From assembly GCA_003707065.3 (NCBI GenBank), contig PPXM03000012.1, forward strand, positions 124,001 through 188,000: DNA of 64,000 nucleotides, read 5' to 3'. Under the pieces are notes generated by a model. That model was not told where the DNA came from. It made no database searches and saw only the letters and a program-made list of their open reading frames with translations. This stretch comes from Trigonopsis variabilis (taxonomy: Eukaryota > Ascomycota > Trigonopsidomycetes > Trigonopsidales > Trigonopsidaceae). This document shows positions 32,880 to 42,876 of the stretch, in pieces. A program made the position numbers and the translations under genes. Positions within the stretch are counted from its first letter, which is position 1. Each line of letters begins with the position of its first letter.

Positions 32880-33371
32880 GGAGTGAGCAGTCATATGGGA
32901 GAGAATTTTCTGGTTGTAACGTTCCCAGCAGAGAACAAGGAAAAGAGAGATGCGAGACATGCGACAAGACAACTGAATGACATATCAACATATTTCGTCC
33001 ATCACTCGAGATATGTTGGTTGAGAAAAATCAAATGGGACACTTTCAACTAGATTGAACTGTCCAAGTAATTTAGACCATTTAAGGCGACTTAACCCCAG
33101 CTACTACCAGCGAAATAGAGATCTTCTTAAAACCTGGATACAATGATCACACGCCTGGTTTATTTAAGATGTCACCGCCGTTAATCAATGTATACTCTAT
33201 TCATCCATAATTCTTGCGATATTTATTCTAAAGCACTAGTGAGCTCTCTCTGACATTCAGGTGAATCCGGATTGGGTATCGTAGTGCGAAATGTAACGCA
33301 GCAACAGAAATCTTCTCCCAACTGCTACGAACCTTAGTAATTACCGATTGATTGTGGCGGTTAATCTTCTT
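32880..33371. other. Intergenic region upstream of NAR1
   Basis: About 490 bp between the small basic gene and NAR1, divergently arranged. The minus-strand frame of the small basic gene remains open to 32972. Nothing else was recognised. Confidence 0.45.
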
Positions 33372-34781
33372 ATGACCACGCTATTATCGTCAGATGATTT
33401 GAATGATTTCATATCGCCTGGAACAGCATGTATCCGCCCGGTAGAAGGCCCTACAAGGAGTCAGGAGCGAGCGGTGATAGAGATTGACTCCGAAGGTCGG
33501 CCGATGGAGGTGACTGGTAATGGAGTCTCGAAGAATCTAGCTCCAGCACAGATCAGTTTAAGCGACTGTTTGGCTTGCAGTGGCTGTATTACCTCGGCGG
33601 AAAGCGTTCTGGTTTCTTTGCAAAGCCACGGTGAACTATTGGCTGCGCTGGAGAAGGAGGATGCTAAAGACATGATCTTTGTGGCGTCGGTGAGCTTCCA
33701 AACGATTGTCTCCTTAGCAGCCACTTTTGAAATGTCAATAGAAGATACTGAGCGGCGGCTTTCAAGGCTGCTGGTAGATATTTTGGGATTCAAATATGTC
33801 GTGGGAATGGGAGTTGGAAGAAGTATTGCACTAGCCTATGGAGCGGATGAAGCTATATCCCGACAGAAGGAAAAGCCCATTCTCTCGAGCGCTTGCCCTG
33901 GATGGGTTTGCTATGTGGAAAAGACTCACCCAAGCATCTTGTCTCACTTGGCAGTCACAAAGTCTCCACAGCAGATCACTGGGACTTTACTCAAACGACT
34001 GTTGTCACGCCATGGAATATCTGAGTGTAAGGTATATCATCTCAGTATCATGCCATGCTTTGATAAAAAGCTTGAGGCTGCTCGTCCTGAATTCGGAGAC
34101 CCTTATGCTCGAGACGTCGACTGTGTCATTACAACGAGAGAAATTGTCCAGTTGCTGCAAGATAAAGGCCTAGACTTTCCTTCGATTCCATTGGGCTCAC
34201 CATTGACTGACTTCAGTCCTCCGGACTGGCCCACAGAAAATTTTCTCTCTCACGAAGGATCTTCTTCAGGTGGCTATGCCCATCAGTTCATTTCAAGAGT
34301 GTTGGATCTTCATCCGAACTCCGAACTGAAAGTTATTCCTGGTAAAAACTCAGACGTTGTTGATTTTCATGTTATTGATGCTGCAAGCGGTTCCGTGATA
34401 GCAAGGGCATCTCAAGTCTACGGATTCCGCAATATACAAAATCTGGTCCGGAAGTTGAAGCCCAAAGGCAGAGTAGTACGGAAGAAAGAGGTCGAATTAT
34501 CTGATTTCATTGAAGTTATGGCCTGTCCTGGAGGCTGTATCAATGGCGGAGGTCAGATCGGAGCCCCAGAGGGGATGGATAGCAAAACTTGGCGAGCTAA
34601 ACAGGAAGAAATTTATAGTAGTCTGGCTAAGAGTCATGCTACAGACCAGGAAATTAGAGAGTGGGTGCAGAAGGTCTGGCCTGAAGAAGAACTGGATCGA
34701 CTACTAAGAGCTACCTATCGGCCGATAGAGGCTGACCCAGTTGTAGCAAATGCTGCCTTGACTTTGGGATCGCGGTGGTAA
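33372..34781 (+). CDS. NAR1: Cytosolic iron-sulfur assembly protein NAR1 (iron-only hydrogenase-like)
   Basis: Component of the cytosolic Fe-S assembly pathway that passes clusters from the Cfd1-Nbp35 scaffold to the Cia1 targeting complex. The 469-aa protein from the ATG at 33372 has an N-terminal cluster site, with an isolated Cys near residue 19 (ACIRPVEG) and SDCLACSGCITSAE near 64. The hydrogenase-like cluster cysteines lie in SACPGWVCYVEKTHP, IMPCFDKKLEA and ACPGGCINGGGQ. These are all the expected ligands, so it looks functional. It ends with the family-typical short aromatic-bearing tail (TLGSRW). A weak in-frame TTG lies upstream and is ignored. Single exon. Confidence 0.96.
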   Translation: MTTLLSSDDLNDFISPGTACIRPVEGPTRSQERAVIEIDSEGRPMEVTGNGVSKNLAPAQISLSDCLACSGCITSAESVLVSLQSHGELLAALEKEDAKDMIFVASVSFQTIVSLAATFEMSIEDTERRLSRLLVDILGFKYVVGMGVGRSIALAYGADEAISRQKEKPILSSACPGWVCYVEKTHPSILSHLAVTKSPQQITGTLLKRLLSRHGISECKVYHLSIMPCFDKKLEAARPEFGDPYARDVDCVITTREIVQLLQDKGLDFPSIPLGSPLTDFSPPDWPTENFLSHEGSSSGGYAHQFISRVLDLHPNSELKVIPGKNSDVVDFHVIDAASGSVIARASQVYGFRNIQNLVRKLKPKGRVVRKKEVELSDFIEVMACPGGCINGGGQIGAPEGMDSKTWRAKQEEIYSSLAKSHATDQEIREWVQKVWPEEELDRLLRATYRPIEADPVVANAALTLGSRW

Positions 34782-34884
34782 ATAAAAATTCATGGTTACA
34801 TGAGAGACGGACTTGGGAAAACATCTGTATACTATAAGGCATTTTTGTATAACCTCCCCTGTGCTATCCACCATATCTTTTGAA

Positions 34885-35345
34885 TCATAAAAACTTCTCA
34901 CGAATCCCCACAAATCCTTTAGTGTCCCCCGGCTTTCGAGGCTCTCTCACCAACTCCTCATTATCCTTCCGTGGCCCACCGATAGATCCTTCAGATACTC
35001 GACTCGAGTCACTAGACCCTTCATCTCCGAATATTTTCCTCCTTGCCTCTTCATATTTTAACTCTTTCTCTCGTAGTTGTTGTCCGATGTCTACCTTTGT
35101 CTTGGTCTGTTCGGGGCCTGTCCTTGGCGCCTTTTCACTCTTAACGTCCGGCTTTCGTCGTAAAATCTTCAACTGCGGCCGATACGTCGTTTGCTGGCCC
35201 CGTACCCTTATCTCATACTCGGGTTCGGCATTCTTTGATGGGCCTTTGTGCTCCTCGTCGTCCTATCATTAGCATCTGTGCGCCTTGCCCTTACATCTAG
35301 AGCATTTTCCCAATTGCTTGTCCATGGAGCATTGTTGCTCTGCAT
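34885..35345 (-). CDS. SUZ-domain protein (SZRD1-like)
   Basis: Two exons: 35345-35295 (17 codons, MQSNNAPWTSNWENALD) and 35262-34885, split by a 32-nt phase-0 intron with a GCTAATGATAG acceptor end. The 142-aa product carries a SUZ RNA-binding motif: LKILRRK near residue 50, then LREKELKYEEARRKIFG near 80. It also has a C-terminal SUZ-C-like motif (REPRKPGDTKGFVG). The N-terminal W-E-N-A-L-D followed by acidic residues matches the start of SZRD1-type proteins. Small SUZ proteins are thought to bind RNA; no specific role is known to me in fungi. tRNA-Phe lies 71 bp upstream on the same strand. Confidence 0.85.
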
Positions 35346-35416
35346 GGATCTTGAAACAACGCCGCACGAAGTAAAAAATAAGTGCAATCACACCCGTAGG
35401 CGAGGGAAAAAAAAGA

Positions 35417-35502
35417 TGCGAGATCTGTGGCTCGAACACAGTACCTCCAGATGGCAGTAACTAAACTTCAGTCTGACGCTCTCCCAGGTGAGCTAATCCC
35501 GC
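35417..35502 (-). tRNA. tRNA-Phe (GAA) with a 13-nt intron
   Basis: On the minus strand the sequence folds as a full tRNA. The acceptor is GCGGGAT/ATCTCGC, and the D arm carries GCTCACCTGGGAGAGC. The anticodon stem is TCAGA/TCTGG with anticodon GAA, and the T arm is CTGTG-TTCGAGC-CACAG. The discriminator is A. The anticodon loop is 20 nt instead of 7, giving a 13-nt intron after position 37. A run of eight T follows on the minus strand (35407-35414), a Pol III terminator. It matches yeast tRNA-Phe closely. Confidence 0.95.
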
Positions 35503-37655
35503 AACTTGTAACGCAAGCCTCTTTTTGAACTATACAATGTACATAGGACCATGCTATAGGGTTTGGCCTGTGCGGAAATAGCTATGTATTCCGCAGTTTA
35601 CGTGGCTTTCGTTGTCGCTCGGCATTACCACTGCGATTACGATTTGTTCTCCAATAGTCGAGTGTCTATGATGCTATTATCATCAAGCAGGCAGCATACT
35701 ATAAAGATATTCCTTGCGTTACCCAGGCGGCGTTGAATCATCCCTGGGGGGTTCTGTCTAGCAGATCCCTTAATAATCCTGTTAGTCTCACTAGAATCCC
35801 AGTCAGAAATTATTTTTTCACATGAAAGATGCTTGTGTGGCCATCAGATCCGAAGGGGCACAGCTTTGAGAAAACTTGAACTTTAGTTACCTGCAATTCG
35901 ACATCCCTCAGTTTATAGGCTTTGTCTTGTTTGATTGGTTTATAACAGTGAAACAAAGTACCCTCTTTCCTTTTATCTTGCTCCTATCTGCATCTCCCTT
36001 ATTCCTCTTTTGGCATGGTGTCACCATTTGTCTTTGTTTTCAGCCTTGCCGATGGCAAGTAACGACTTGCCATCTGTGTCTGCATGCTCTCACTTCGGAT
36101 TGCTGGTTCCACTGCCTTTGTTTAGCCGTAAGATATCCTATCAGCTAACGTTCCAATTGGACAGTGCCTTTGTCCATTTCTCATTGTTCAGGCAAGCCCT
36201 TTATCTCATTGGCGAATTTTGCCTATTCCTTAACAATGAAACATGGCATTAATGGCGCAGTGGAACGTATTGGATACCTTTGTGGCTTATGTTTTGTAGG
36301 TCAGGGTAAGGGACAGTGCGTATATAATTGTGGGAAGCACTTATGACCACCCCTCCAATATTCAATACTTCGCAATGTCCTGTACAGGGCGGTCATTACC
36401 ACTTCATACAATTTACCTGTCATTGCCTTCACCCTAGAGTATTGAGCGCTTTTATATATGATTTGCTCGTATTAACTATAGATTATCTTCTTTTACTTTT
36501 ACGACAGAAAATATACTCAAGCTTCAGAAAGTCGAGTACAGATGCATCAAGTCGAACATGCAGCTGTCCTTCCAGCTCGCTTCATTTCTTGGCAAGCGTG
36601 CTGGCCTGAGTGAGACTCACTTGTTCGCCTTTTTTCAAATTTAGTTCGATTATGCGATAAATCGATCTTGCGGTCACTGTGAGGACGATCGTAACTGTGG
36701 CATTTTTGCCCCATTGAACTGAATGAAATGACCGTCTGGAACGATGAACCCCCTGTGGTAGCTTGCGAGCTATTGCTCGCCCATTACTAGAGGACAAGAA
36801 CCAAAAGAATGTCCAAAATAAAAAAAAGACTTGATATCGCTGAACAGGCTATTATATCCCGATTTCCAGACATCTCTTTCTATAAAGAATGCTCTGCAAA
36901 AGTATCTTCTAGGCTGCCGAAGAGACTGATATCATGATCGTATGGTTTATCCCGACCAGAACCCCTGCATTTTCGCGCGGAAATATATATAACACACTCA
37001 ACTGAGAATGCGAGAGGATTAGTCTGCTGATAAACGTTTAGATCGGAATGTAAACGCCACCTGCCATCTTCAAGAGCGCCTATTCTGAGGGGCGATCGAC
37101 TGCCACCCAAGAATCCTTCAACACCACCTTTTTTGAGCGTTGATCAACGATATTCCGAACGATAGTATGAAGAGCGAGAACAGTGGAACAGTGAGATATA
37201 TTCTCGTTGATCCGGTGATTATTAATAACAGCTTATTACGATCTTTTACCTTTCCCAACTGGTCTGCGATTGCTTTCGACCTCTAGTGCGAGCACTAACT
37301 CTTCGCGTATCCTAATAGGCGAATGAATATCAGCTAGACATAGACGCTTGGCCAGATACGGGCCGAGCATATATCGAGGTAAGGAGCTGGCCCCCAGCTG
37401 TCTCTTTAATCTTTGAAAGACTATTGTTATATAAGAACGGCATGACTCAGAGAGCAGTGCTATGATCAAGCTGTATCATGAGCACCGAGCATCTCCACAA
37501 ACCTTGCTTACCTTCTGTCCTAAACGTGAAGTAGGACAGCTTATACACTATATTCTCAGCAGATAAGTAGAAATTGCTCCCGTCGCAGAACCCATTAAAG
37601 GTGGCACCCGCCTGCCTTAAAAATGCGACACTCTCGGGAAAGAAATTCATAAGTT
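35503..37655. other. Gene-poor block upstream of tRNA-Phe
   Basis: 2.15 kb with only short frames (60-105 codons), several hydrophobic and T-rich around 35880-36250, none resembling a known family. No terminal repeats or transposase signatures were recognised. Together with the repeats to its right it forms a 3.4-kb block bounded by the two tRNA genes. Confidence 0.45.
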
Positions 37656-37675
37656 TCAGTACCATATGGTACTGA
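37656..37675. repeat. Perfect 20-bp palindrome
   Basis: TCAGTACCATATGGTACTGA reads identically on both strands. It sits 30 bp before a (TA)13 tract and about 60 bp before the 77-bp minisatellite. It could extrude as a cruciform or bind a dimeric protein. Confidence 0.9.
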
Positions 37676-37705
37676 GGCGACCCTTGATCGTCAGAAAAGG
37701 AAGTT

Positions 37706-37731
37706 TATATATATATATATATATATATATA
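37706..37731. repeat. (TA)13 microsatellite
   Basis: An uninterrupted TA dinucleotide run of 26 bp immediately precedes the 77-bp tandem array. Such tracts melt easily and are often length-polymorphic. Confidence 0.92.
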
Positions 37732-37736
37732 CCTGG

Positions 37737-38274
37737 TACTAATGCTCTAGGGCGAGCAAGATTAAGGTATTCAGCCGGTGTAGACATCGGAAAAAGATTG
37801 AAATTGGGAAGGTTACTAATGTTCTAGGGCGAGCAAGATTATGGTACTCAGCCGGTGTAGACATTGGAAAAAGATTGAAATTGGGAAGGTTACTAATGTT
37901 CTAGGGCGAGCAAGATTAAGGTACTCAGCCGTTGTAGACATCGGAAAAAGATTGAAATTGGGAAGGTTACTAATGTTCTAGGGCGAGCAAGATTAAGGTA
38001 CTCAGCCGTTGTAGACATCGGAAAAAGATTGAAATTGGGAAGGTTACTAATGTTCTAGGGCGAGCAAGATTAAGGTACTCAGCCGTTGTAGACATCGGAA
38101 AAAGATTGAAATTGGGAAGGTTACTAATGTTCTAGGGCGAGCAAGATTAAGGTACTCAGCCGGTGTAGACATCGGAAAAAGATTGAAATTGGGAAGGTTA
38201 CTAATGTTCTAGGGCGAGCAAGATTAAGGTATTCAGCCGTGTAGACATTGGAAAAAGATTGAAATTGGGAAGGT
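37737..38274. repeat. Minisatellite: seven tandem copies of a 77-bp unit
   Basis: Units start (at TACTAAT) at 37737, 37814, 37891, 37968, 38045, 38122 and 38199, exactly 77 bp apart; the last is one base shorter. The core reads ...CTAGGGCGAGCAAGATTAAGG... and ends GAAATTGGGAAGGT. Copies differ at only a few positions (for example GCCGG versus GCCGT, and ATC versus ATT before GGAAAA), so the array is young or homogenised. 77 is not a multiple of three, and no frame stays open through the array. There are no unique spacers, so it is not CRISPR-like. Confidence 0.97.
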
Positions 38275-38282
38275 TCGTCAGT

Positions 38283-38320
38283 AGCTGGAGTATCCTCAAA
38301 CAGCTGGTGTATCCTCAAAC
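38283..38320. repeat. 19-bp near-perfect direct duplication beside the minisatellite
   Basis: AGCTGGNGTATCCTCAAAC occurs twice head to tail with one mismatch, just after the end of the 77-bp array. It is a second, independent slippage or expansion event in the same block. Confidence 0.85.
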
Positions 38321-38869
38321 TTAAAATTCTGGAAGCAAGACGGACTTATCAAGATGCCACGGGACGACATTGGCATTCCATCGATAAGGCACGCATAAAG
38401 AGTCGTGCCGGACATTTTATCAGTAGCGGGCAAGCTATTTTATCGGGTTAGACTGTATAATCATGCTGTCACGATCTCCTGCGCAGTCTAGAAAATCCTT
38501 TCCTGATGTATTTTTTATGAAAAAAGATGTCTGGAGATCGGGATATAAAACTGTGCCCAACGATCTGTTTTAAAAAAGCCTGCGTCGACGGGTACGCGAA
38601 GTGGCGGAGCCATCTCGGCCAGACCTCTCCAGTCTATTTTCTATTTTCTCTCACACTTTGCGGAGCATAGCCAGGTAAAACGGTTGACGTTTGGGATGAT
38701 ATCATACCACTTGGCGTGATTGCCTATCCAGATGACCGCTTGAAGTTGACCATGCGGAGAAGTTTTGAGACACTTTTTGAATTTTCAGTCAGCAGTAATG
38801 TAATGTAAATACAAAAGTTAGACAATGTACGAGCTCTCCCAAGAAAACGCGTTGCTTAGGCAACAGTTG
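38321..38869. other. Intergenic remainder upstream of tRNA-Arg
   Basis: About 550 bp between the repeats and tRNA-Arg. I see no gene here. The small frame that begins at 38825 runs through the tRNA and is not considered real. Confidence 0.5.
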
Positions 38870-38953
38870 TTCCTCATGGCCCAATTGGTCACGGCGTCCG
38901 CCTACGATTCGTTTGTAAGCGGGAGATTCCAGGTTCGAGTCCTGGTGTGGAAG
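38870..38953 (+). tRNA. tRNA-Arg (ACG) with a 10-nt intron
   Basis: Acceptor TTCCTCA/TGTGGAA (six of seven pairs; one T-T mismatch) with discriminator G. The D arm carries GCCCAATTGGTCACGGC. The anticodon stem is TCCGC/GCGGG with loop CT-ACG-A, and the T arm is CCAGG-TTCGAGT-CCTGG. The anticodon loop region is 17 nt, giving a 10-nt intron after position 37. T runs at 38961-38964 and 38969-38975 terminate transcription. The body closely matches yeast tRNA-Arg(ACG). It ends 67 bp before the BUD32 ATG. Confidence 0.93.
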
Positions 38954-39020
38954 CTCATTGTTTTATTATTTTTTTGCCCCCCTGTCAACCTGAGGATTAT
39001 CTCAAGTGACTCAATTGGCC

Positions 39021-39752
39021 ATGTCTGCTCTGGAGTTCCACGAGACTCTGCCAGAGCTGCGAGTGATCTCTCAAGGAGCTGAGGCTATAGTTTATGAGAC
39101 TTCCAGCCATCCTTTTTTGCTCGACGACGCTTCTATAGATACGGCATCAGAGCGTCCAGGAGAGAACTATATTCTGAAAGTGCGACCAAAGAAAGGTTAT
39201 CGACACCCGATACTTGATCATCAATTGACCAAACACCGGACGTTGGCAGAAGCGCGGATTCTGGCACGACTGTATGGCCTTGGATTGGATGTTCCCGCAT
39301 TATATGCTGTCGATGCCCGTCTCGGTAGGATTTGGATGGAGAGGATTAAAGGCCGATCACTAAAGGCATGGATTTGGGATCAAGAGGAAAGCAAAGCTGA
39401 TATTGTGTCAATTAGAGATAAGTTACTAGAAGTGGGATCTATAATAGGTCAGCTGCATGATAATGAGACGGTACATGGGGATTTGACGACGTCTAATGTC
39501 ATGATTCGCGAGGAAGGAGACGTCGTGTTGATAGATTTTGGATTGGCAAGCCAATCGACATTGGCCGAAGATAAAGCCGTCGATTTATACGTATTGGAAA
39601 GGGCGGTGCAAAGTACACATCCAGTTCATTCTGATAAGTATGTGGAGTGGCTTTTACAAGGGTATGAGAAGAATAGCAAAGGAGTGAAAGCAGTCTTAAA
39701 GAAGCTTGACGCTGTGCGACTAAGGGGGAGAAAGAGAAGTATGGTTGGATGA
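39021..39752 (+). CDS. BUD32: EKC/KEOPS complex kinase/ATPase BUD32 (PRPK)
   Basis: Small atypical kinase/ATPase of the KEOPS complex, which makes the universal t6A modification at position 37 of ANN-decoding tRNAs and also affects telomeres. The 243-aa protein has a compact kinase fold: SQGAEAIVYET as the glycine-poor nucleotide loop, ILKVRPKKGYRHPILD with the ATP-contacting Lys, catalytic HGDLTTSNVM and metal-binding LIDFGLA. It ends with the family's basic tail RLRGRKRSMVG. The start is the ATG at 39021 (MSALEFHET); the only extension upstream uses GTG. No introns. Convergent with GCLM. Confidence 0.96.
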   Translation: MSALEFHETLPELRVISQGAEAIVYETSSHPFLLDDASIDTASERPGENYILKVRPKKGYRHPILDHQLTKHRTLAEARILARLYGLGLDVPALYAVDARLGRIWMERIKGRSLKAWIWDQEESKADIVSIRDKLLEVGSIIGQLHDNETVHGDLTTSNVMIREEGDVVLIDFGLASQSTLAEDKAVDLYVLERAVQSTHPVHSDKYVEWLLQGYEKNSKGVKAVLKKLDAVRLRGRKRSMVG

Positions 39753-39866
39753 TAATGAAAGAAATTCAAATAGTATAATTGGATGGATAGTAATTAAGGT
39801 ACAAGGGAAGCGTAAGGAACCAAACACAGGCTGAATCTATACATTAATCTAACTGGGATATGACGG

Positions 39867-40789
39867 CTAGGATGCAAGGCATGCAATCCACGCCATTCTC
39901 TCGACCACTTCTCTTTCCTTAATGACGGTTGTGATGCGGCACACCCAAGCAGGATGATAACGACCTTTCCAGCCCAACGAGGACGTTATTTCGGTTGCAT
40001 CAGAGTCCGAAAGGATAATTCGGGGATCGTTATGACTTAATAACTGGACATTATTCTTCTTTGCAAGGTTGATCAGACTAGAGGGAAGAACACAGCAATC
40101 ACGCAGGTTGATCTGATTGACAGACAGTAAGGGGACCTTGGGATCGGATTCAATATGTTTGATCAGGTCTGATAGTAATTTGATAGCGAATTCGCAGACA
40201 CCTGAGGTTAGCGGAGTCGATAGCCACGGACGAGAAATGAGAGAGGAAAAGGCCCAGAATACGGGAGTAATAAGGAAAAAGGCTGCTTACCATATGATTT
40301 AACCCCAAACTTTTTGCCAACTTCAGTCGCCTCCTTGTAAGTCTGCCATAGCGTTTCTGACAAGTCTGTCAAGTCATCGTCTTCGTCTTCATCAGAATAG
40401 ACAACCTCTGGAAATTCCAACACCAGCAACGAAATATCGAGGCCTTTCGGGAGTGAAGCCTGGACGTGTTTCAACACCTGTTCAACATTGTTAATCCTTT
40501 CATTCACCGTCGTCTCTGGAGCAAAGAACACCTTCACTAGAGGATTAGTAAGCGAAAAAGCGCAAAGCGACAAACCTGTAGTGTCATGTTCTCCTAATCT
40601 ATGATCTCCTTGATCAACGCTATTTTTTGCATCGCAAATGGGTAATAAGACCATTTGCTTATCTTTGGGCTCCTCTCGATCGAGACCAGGTTGCCAAATG
40701 TCGACTCGTTGAATAAGCTGCTGCTTTAATAAAGAACATCGATTAACAGGCTGGAAAGCGACATTGCCTGTACTGATAACTAGAGACAT
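39867..40789 (-). CDS. GCLM: Glutamate-cysteine ligase modifier (regulatory) subunit
   Basis: Aldo-keto-reductase-like light subunit that raises the activity of glutamate-cysteine ligase, the first enzyme of glutathione synthesis. Exons: 40789-40576, 40536-40291 and 40201-39867 (264 aa); introns 39 and 89 nt, phases consistent. After splicing the barrel strands read TTVKVFFAPETTVNER, DISLLVLEFPEVV, VGKKFGVKSYGVCEF and the diagnostic QINLRDCCVLPSSL followed by QLLSHNDP, as in GCLM/Gcs2 proteins. An acidic loop (SDEDEDDD) sits between strands. It has no catalytic tetrad, as expected for the regulatory subunit. The start is the ATG at 40789. Confidence 0.92.
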
Positions 40790-41526
40790 GGAGTCGCTAG
40801 ACTATGATGGAATTCCGAGTATCTATCTCGTCTCTGCAATGGTAACGCTGATATGCTGATTGTGACGGTTCTGGAACGACTATGCGCGCCTAGGTGGACG
40901 GGTCCGTGCAGCGTTACTTGGATGGGTTTGGACACTCTTGTAGCGGTTTAGCAGAACACTATTTCCGACAGAAAAAGTCAGCAAGATCAGAGACGTGAGT
41001 TTCTAATGGAATGAAGTGAATGCTCGAAATCCTACTACACCTTGAATAACATACCTTTCAAGCGAGTTTTCACTCTCTTCCTTACGTCCACCATATAAAA
41101 CTGCCCTAGTGCTCTAACTCTTACTAAGATCGCAACCAGAATGCACACGCGAACTACGAGCTGTCCTCCGTCTCACTCTGCATTGTGTCAACTCAAAAGA
41201 CAGATAAGTTCATCTTCGCTTTGCTACATAGAGATTCAGGTTCAAAAGGAGGCGTTTATTAGTATCGTCATTTGGTGTAAGTTGTGATCTCTTTTAGTTA
41301 ATTAAAAAATTGTCAATTATTAAGATTCAACTTTCCTGAACAGTTCTTACTGACAATGGCCTCACTAGGCTCAACAAGAATTGATGGGTATAATGTTTCT
41401 GCTGTGATTTCACTTGATATAGGCTACAAGCAAATAATCGTAAACATTCCAAAACTATCAGTCATACCAATATAAGAGATCCTGCTCGGTCACAACCCTC
41501 AAGGCAATTTGTGATCAGATACCCGC
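40790..41526. other. Intergenic region upstream of GCLM
   Basis: About 740 bp, promoter of GCLM and 3' flank of UBR7. I looked for AP-1 type TTAGTAA/TTAGTCA sites expected of glutathione genes and saw none. No gene was recognised. Confidence 0.45.
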
Positions 41527-42876
41527 CTAATCTCCAGTTTGGTCTTTCTCGGCCTGAACCTGAGCAAAGAAACTGCGAACATCACTCTCCGTGACAACCT
41601 TTCCTTGCTGCGCAAATGGTTCTAGAAAATTGGAGAGTCGTTCTTGAATAGTACGATAAGCTTCAAGACTTCGAACAGCTTGGTCACGAGGCAAATCTGA
41701 TAATATCCGAGTCCCTTGGTCATAAAGAGAAGAGCCTGAAGTTAGAAGGCGAAATTATGTAAACTTACCGTCGTCATCTTCAACAGGAGGCTCATATGAC
41801 GTTTCTGCTTGAGCAAGTTGAGGGAAATCAAGCAACATGTCCTTAGCCCAATCGAATTCTTTAAGTTTGTCCCTAAACCCATCAATCAAGAAAATGGAAA
41901 ATTGCTCATTCTCAAGGCTTTTTGAGCCTGCTGGCTCCGAAGGAGATTCTAATTTGATTCGCTTAATATTGCCATCCCACCGATCAGTCTCATCTCCATC
42001 AACCTCAGTTTCCATTGCTCGCCTCAACGTTTCGCGTTCGCTCTTGGGGTCATCATCATTATTTTTTGTGTGTATCACACCTGGTAAAGCCACTCCTTCC
42101 AAACCGCTCATCTTCAAAAAGAAAGGTTTGTGCTTTTCCACACATTGCCAACAGATGAACTCATCATATGTGCCCTCTGCCGGAAATCCAGGAGGACTAG
42201 TATAAGACAGTTCATCATCACTGTCACTTTCATCACCTATCGGCTCCAATTCTGGCAATAGATTCACTCCCTTAGGATGCCCCAGGGCAACTGTGCCCTT
42301 CACGTCAGATTCTAGTCCTTTCGCGGGCAAGACAGGATCTCTGCTTGGTCCTCCTGCCAATCCCAATATGCATTCTTCATGAAACCAGTCCTCGCCGCAA
42401 ACATCTCCAAACAGACATTGGTGCATCACTCCATTGTACTCATCTTCCCGATAGATACAGTGACAGGAACAAAACTTGCGGTGGAAATTTTGGTTGTACT
42501 GATTCAGTAGTGACCCTGTATCTAGAAGTTTATTCTTTCGAATTTTGCATCCTCCAAATGTGCTCATCCTATCTGTGCCACAGTCACACTGAAAATCCCG
42601 TTTCGTATAAAGCTCTACCACATCGTGGTCAGAATGGCATTGGATCCAGCACGAGTAACATATCCCGGAAGGCTGCTTTGACTCTTCTATACAGGTTTGA
42701 CACGCATAGACAGGCTGCCGAATATTGCCTTTAGAGAAGGTGCACTCTTTGGGGTCATGTGGAAAGGTCTTGAGGGCCTCACGTTCCCTGATATTAGAGT
42801 AGAAGAACAGACTCACTTACAATAGTAACTGGCGGCTTATTACTTCATTTGCTGTGACTGAGCCATCGTCTGACAT
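41527..42876 (-). CDS. UBR7: UBR7-like putative E3 ubiquitin ligase
   Basis: Exons: 42876-42821, 42787-41769 and 41735-41527, introns 33 and 33 nt, giving 427 aa. The spliced N-terminus reads SRQLLLEREALKTFPHD and leads into a UBR box (about residues 30-100) rich in Cys/His: ECTFSKGNIRQPVYACQTC, GICYSCWIQCHSDHDVVELY, RDFQCDCGTDRM. A PHD-like zinc region follows (FCSCHCIYRE, MHQCLFGDVCGEDWFHEEC, FICWQCVEKH), the UBR7 arrangement. In animals UBR7 acts on histone H2B; the fungal target is not known to me. The divergent MCM2 start is 354 bp away. Confidence 0.93.

Noticed and set aside
37737-38274. Regular repeats considered as a CRISPR array
   Set aside because: Units are contiguous copies with no unique spacers, and the genome is eukaryotic; it is a minisatellite.
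35503-38869. Search for an old LTR-type or DNA-transposon copy in the tRNA-flanked desert
   Set aside because: I could not recognise long terminal repeats, a target-site duplication or any coding remnant of such an element by eye.
38825-39082. 85-codon frame proposed as an N-terminal extension of BUD32
   Set aside because: It runs through the complete tRNA-Arg gene and is in a different frame from BUD32.
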